This document shows positions 60,849 to 64,000 of a DNA stretch of 64,000 nucleotides, in pieces. The notes below the pieces were generated by a model. That model did not search any database and was not told where the DNA came from. It saw only the letters and a program-made list of their open reading frames with translations. The DNA lies in contig PGXO01000003.1 in the NCBI GenBank assembly GCA_002839185.1, forward strand, positions 62,001 to 126,000, given 5' to 3'. This DNA comes from Synergistetes bacterium HGW-Synergistetes-1 (lineage in GTDB: Bacteria; Synergistota; Synergistia; Synergistales; Synergistaceae). Position 1 is the first letter of the stretch; every line of letters begins with the position of its first letter. The translations under genes and the position numbers were made by a program.

Positions 60849-62024
60849 TCACAATATTAACTTTGAAACTGCCTCTATTTGCCGTGCGCGGATCCACTCT
60901 CCTCTGGCCCTTCCTTCTATTCCTGCCGGGAGTTCCGCACGGGCTTTTTTCATTACATCAAGATACATCTCGCTGTTCTCAAGGAAGGGATAAGAGTCTA
61001 TAGTACCCTCCGCTTTTGTTATGGCTATGCATCCGTCAATTCCTATGGGGTGATTTTGAAGTTTAGTAAGAGTATCCACGGCGACAGCGGGGGCTTTCCC
61101 TGTTGCGGGTTCAGGCAGATGCAGGGATGCGAACTCAGCGCACCTTCGCCATACACCCGGCAGCCTCAGCGTTCGATCGATCTCATCCAACAGATCTTCA
61201 CGACCTTCAAGTGAGAGTCCAATCGATCTTACAAGCGAGGCAAACCTGACATCTGGCCGTTGGCATAGCTTCGCAGTCTTATCCAACAGACTCATCGCAT
61301 AGCTGAAATCTTCCCCGCCATCTTCAGACTGCCTTTTCCAAATCTCACCAAGGGGAAGGATAACAGCAGCAATGACACCCGCCTCCGCCAGCATCGAGAA
61401 GAATATGGAGGGTCTGTCAGACATCATCGCCCTCTTCAATTCGCCAAAGATCCTTTCTTTCGGCTCGTACAGAAGTTCTGGGCCGCAGCATTCCATCATC
61501 TCAAGGGTCCGCATTTCAATAGTGAAATCGAATTCGGCTGCCTGCCTGGCAGCACGAAGAGCCCTTACGGGATCCTCACAGAAGTGATCAGAGGTCGCCC
61601 TTATTTTCTTTCCTTCGATGTCAGTCTGTCCGCCAAATGGGTCTATCAGCTTATCCTCTTCAGGCGACCATGCTATGCTGTTTATCGTAGTATCCCGCCT
61701 GAAAAGATCTTCTTCTATCTTTACGTCAGGTCCGTATTCGACCACAAATCCCTTATAGCCAATACCTTTTTTCTTCTCGGTCCGTGCCATGGCAACATCG
61801 CAGGGGCGGCCGTCAATGTATAAAATAAAGACCGGAAAGGAGTTTCCTGTTTTCTGAGCATCAGGAAAGCCTGAGGTAAAGTTGTTTTCGTTAATCCCGC
61901 AAACCACGTAATCCTTGTCGTGGGGGCAGCGCCCCATTAGCCTGTCCCGAACCCAGCCTCCCGCGACATAAGCTGTTCCACCGATCTCTGTGACTTTCCT
62001 GAGGAACTCTATCTCTGTCATCAT
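60849..62024 (-). CDS. CCA tRNA nucleotidyltransferase / poly(A) polymerase family protein
   Basis: A 391-residue protein of the class II nucleotidyltransferase family. AYVAGGWVRDRLMGRCPHDKDYVV carries the GG...RD motif and the DxD metal pair, followed by RRDTTINSIAWS, LIDPFGGQTDIEGK and EDPVRALRAARQAAEF. All six tRNA genes in this window encode their CCA, so the enzyme may serve mainly in repair of damaged ends. A poly(A) polymerase role cannot be excluded. Confidence 0.88.
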   Translation of the reverse strand: MMTEIEFLRKVTEIGGTAYVAGGWVRDRLMGRCPHDKDYVVCGINENNFTSGFPDAQKTGNSFPVFILYIDGRPCDVAMARTEKKKGIGYKGFVVEYGPDVKIEEDLFRRDTTINSIAWSPEEDKLIDPFGGQTDIEGKKIRATSDHFCEDPVRALRAARQAAEFDFTIEMRTLEMMECCGPELLYEPKERIFGELKRAMMSDRPSIFFSMLAEAGVIAAVILPLGEIWKRQSEDGGEDFSYAMSLLDKTAKLCQRPDVRFASLVRSIGLSLEGREDLLDEIDRTLRLPGVWRRCAEFASLHLPEPATGKAPAVAVDTLTKLQNHPIGIDGCIAITKAEGTIDSYPFLENSEMYLDVMKKARAELPAGIEGRARGEWIRARQIEAVSKLIL

Positions 62025-62045
62025 TTGAATAATATAACACAGGGA

Positions 62046-62074
62046 GGCACTGCCTAAGCAATGCCTCCCTGAAT
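62046..62074 (-). terminator. Hairpin between frr and the CCA-enzyme gene
   Basis: GGGAGGCA and TGCCTCCC form an 8-bp stem that extends imperfectly through GCAATGC/GCACTGC. It lies 20 bases after the frr stop. The T run is weak. Confidence 0.6.
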
Positions 62075-62093
62075 ATGTCTTATTTTTATGAAG

Positions 62094-62651
62094 CTATTTT
62101 TCCATTATTTCCTTTTCTTTATCAGCCAGCATCGCGTCTACCTTCTTGATAAATGCGTCTGTATGATCCTGGGCTTCCTTCTGATACTTCTTCAGGTCAT
62201 CCTCAGTGATGATACTATCTTTCTCCATCTTCTTAAGAGAGTCTATGGCATCCCTGCGAACGTTGCGGATAGCTATCCTTGCTTCTTCAGCCGACTTGTT
62301 GACTATCTTGGACAGTTCAACACGGCGGGCCTGAGTAAGTTCGGGCAGGTTGAGACGTATTGTTTCTCCGTCGTTTTGTGGATTTATCCCAAGTGGGGAA
62401 GCCTGAATGGCTTTTTCAATTGCTTTCATAGCAGTCTTGTCCCAGGGGTTAATCATGATCTGACGCGCTTCCGGAACACTTACTGTGCCCATATTCTTAA
62501 TAGGTGTGGCGGTTCCGAAGTAGTCGACCCTTATGTCTTCTACAAGGGCAGGATGAGCCCTTCCCGTCCTTATGCCCTGAAGCGTCCCCTTAAGGAACTC
62601 CAGCGTCTTTTCACTGCGGGTCATTAAGTCTTTCATCAAATTTTGAGGCAC
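62094..62651 (-). CDS. frr: Ribosome recycling factor
   Basis: A 185-residue factor that with EF-G splits post-termination ribosomes. RTGRAHPALVEDIRVDYFG, TATPIKNMGTVSVPEARQI, INPWDK and the C-terminal three-helix arm are canonical. A GTG start at 62651 with AAGGAGTGATC upstream gives the exact length of most RRFs. Confidence 0.96.
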   Translation of the reverse strand: MPQNLMKDLMTRSEKTLEFLKGTLQGIRTGRAHPALVEDIRVDYFGTATPIKNMGTVSVPEARQIMINPWDKTAMKAIEKAIQASPLGINPQNDGETIRLNLPELTQARRVELSKIVNKSAEEARIAIRNVRRDAIDSLKKMEKDSIITEDDLKKYQKEAQDHTDAFIKKVDAMLADKEKEIMEK

Positions 62652-62867
62652 GCAGATCACTCCTTATAAGATTAATATACCGTTCCTGCAGGCATTCGAT
62701 CAGTCTTGAAAACCTCAGCGGATCATCAGCCTACTCCACTCCAAGTCATCCGACCTGAACAATAGTATATACCAAATTTCACACAAAATGGGCGATTTTA
62801 TTGGGCACTGCAATTGTTTTTAAGATTTCAGGCAAATAATCAGGGCTTCTTTTATATACTTCTTGAG

Positions 62868-63578
62868 CTAATCACTTACTGTCGATCCTATGTCCTGTCC
62901 TTCGATAAGAAGCTTTCTTAGGTTGCCTTTTTTATGAACGTCGAAAACGATTATCGGTATCTTATTTTCCTGGCAAAGCGAGAAGGCCGCAGCGTCCATG
63001 ACCTTGAGCTGCATCCTCAGCGCATCCATGTAGGTAAGCTTTTTAAGACGCTTAGCATCGGGATACTTCTCCGGATCTTTGTCGTAAATACCGTCTACCT
63101 TGGTCGCCTTTATTAGACATTCGGCCCCTATCTCAGAAGCCCTTAAAGCTGCTGTTGTGTCTGTAGAGAAATAAGGGGAACCTGTTCCTGCGGCAAAGAT
63201 GACGATCCTTCCCTTTTCCAGATGGCGTATCGCCCTCCTGCGGATCACAGTTTCAGCGACCTGCTTCATTTCAATGGCAGACTGTACCCTTGTCGGCTGA
63301 CCGAGACGCTCAAGAGCATCCTGCAGGGCAAGTGCGTTTATGACGGTACCCAACATTCCCATATAATCGGCCTGCGCCCTCTCAACACTCACTGTCTGCG
63401 CACCGCGAATGATGTTTCCGCCACCGACTACCATAGAGATAGCAACACCTTCTCTTGCAACCTCTACTATCTCTTCGCATATCCCTCTGATAGCTTCGTA
63501 GTCCAGTCCAAAATGCGCATCACCTGCAAGTATCTCTCCCGAGAGTTTTAACAAAACACGATTATATTTTCGATCCAT
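62868..63578 (-). CDS. pyrH: Uridylate kinase
   Basis: A 236-residue UMP kinase of the amino acid kinase fold. It has RVLLKLSGEIL, VVGGGNIIRG, the DYMGMLGTVINALALQ segment, GTGSPYFSTDTTAALRA and IKATKVDGIYDKDP. It is transcribed in the standard tsf-pyrH-frr order. Confidence 0.96.
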   Translation of the reverse strand: MDRKYNRVLLKLSGEILAGDAHFGLDYEAIRGICEEIVEVAREGVAISMVVGGGNIIRGAQTVSVERAQADYMGMLGTVINALALQDALERLGQPTRVQSAIEMKQVAETVIRRRAIRHLEKGRIVIFAAGTGSPYFSTDTTAALRASEIGAECLIKATKVDGIYDKDPEKYPDAKRLKKLTYMDALRMQLKVMDAAAFSLCQENKIPIIVFDVHKKGNLRKLLIEGQDIGSTVSD

Positions 63579-63725
63579 CAGGGCACACTCCTTGTTTATA
63601 TTTTTTTAAATATATTGATCTAATGTAATAAAGCCGGGTAAATAATGATGCTGCTCAAATAATTATCCCGCATAAGCCCGCGACTTGTGCAGTTATTAAC
63701 GTCCGTTTCCTGTAAAAGGTTATAA

Positions 63726-63755
63726 AAAAGAGCGAGGGATTCTCCCTCGCTCTTT
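63726..63755 (-). terminator. Terminator after tsf
   Basis: GAGCGAGGGA and TCCCTCGCTC (63752-63743 and 63739-63730) form a perfect 10-bp stem with a three-base loop, flanked by T or A runs on both sides. Confidence 0.85.
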
Positions 63756-63767
63756 TTATGAATTATT

Positions 63768-64000
63768 TTATCCTTCGATGATAAAACGGGAGAAGCGACC
63801 TACTTTAATGTTTTCTCCGATTTTAGCTATGTTCTCGACAACGAGATCCTTGATCTTTTTATCGGGATCACGGATGTACTTCTGCTCCATCAGGCAGTTC
63901 TCTTCGTAGAACTTATTAATACGGCCTTCTGCGATCTTGTCAAGCATCTTTTCAGGCTTGCCCTCTTCGAGAGCCTGTGCCTTGATGACTTCGATCTCGT
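63768..64000 (-). CDS. tsf: Elongation factor Ts, C-terminal part (5' end outside window)
   Basis: 77 full codons at the C-terminus of EF-Ts, the nucleotide exchange factor for EF-Tu. The translation includes [36 protein letters not shown] and ends [11 protein letters not shown], as in the family. It is upstream of pyrH in the usual order, separated by a terminator. Confidence 0.93.
   Translation of the reverse strand, partial: EIEVIKAQALEEGKPEKMLDKIAEGRINKFYEENCLMEQKYIRDPDKKIKDLVVENIAKIGENIKVGRFSRFIIEG

Noticed and set aside
60801-60853. CRISPR-like array
   Set aside because: Repeats are only seven bases long, three copies, with no cas genes in the window.

Overview
This window is a chromosomal segment of an anaerobic diderm bacterium, most likely a member of the Synergistota. 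I base this on gene content and order only. Outer-membrane-type genes (an OmpH/Skp chaperone, polysaccharide pyruvyl transferase, YibQ-type deacetylase) sit beside genes typical of low-GC Gram-positives (ctsR-mcsA-clpC, RNase J, a T-box leader). There is also an amino-acid-fermenter flavour (split glycine decarboxylase gcvPA/gcvPB, NhaC-type antiporter) and a family 1 encapsulin with ferritin-like cargo. No rRNA or species-level marker is present.

Layout. 1-3650 is an eroded accessory strip: the tail of an unidentified gene, a right-truncated IS21 transposase fused to a headless ATP-grasp gene, small gene remnants and a 39-bp tandem repeat. 3655-7187 is a low-GC defence block on the minus strand: a PD-(D/E)XK restriction-like protein, then an ABC-type ATPase plus a DUF4435/TOPRIM protein in the arrangement of the PARIS (AriA-AriB) anti-phage system. 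It ends at a four-tRNA operon (Val, Asp, Phe, Gly; 7796-8154) with a consensus promoter. 8253-20956 is one long, tightly overlapping minus-strand envelope and cell-division run: uppP, DUF4321, maf, DUF5693, csaB, a split transketolase-like pair, ftsE, ftsX, an EnvC-like M23 protein, ctpA, a YibQ-like deacetylase and a divergent purA homologue. 21065-39841 is housekeeping: Na/Pi transporter, RNase J, tRNA-Gln and tRNA-Glu, PpiC isomerase, ctsR-mcsA-clpC with a recognisable CtsR operator, plsY, ompH, ygiQ, envelope lipid genes, an atypical LuxR protein, ttcA and pyrD-pyrK. 40032-41212 is a two-gene encapsulin operon. 41347-50571 is a catabolic cluster (TRIC channel, NhaC antiporter, two SDRs, COG3199 kinase, gcvPB, gcvPA) with a divergent GntR/FCD regulator. 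51003-64000 holds argG under a T-box, surE, a site-2 protease, thiamine genes, coaE, uvrD/pcrA, hpf, an aminotransferase, a CCA-adding enzyme homologue, frr, pyrH and the end of tsf.

Most notable: (1) an adenylosuccinate-synthetase homologue that keeps its GTP-binding motifs but has lost both catalytic residues and several substrate-binding residues; (2) a split transketolase-like pair lacking the thiamine-diphosphate/Mg signature; (3) a family of about 127-bp long-hairpin repeats, three of the four copies lying immediately after stop codons; (4) the PARIS-like defence pair; (5) glycine decarboxylase subunits without gcvT/gcvH but with an antiporter, dehydrogenases and a GntR regulator that may share an operator-like motif.
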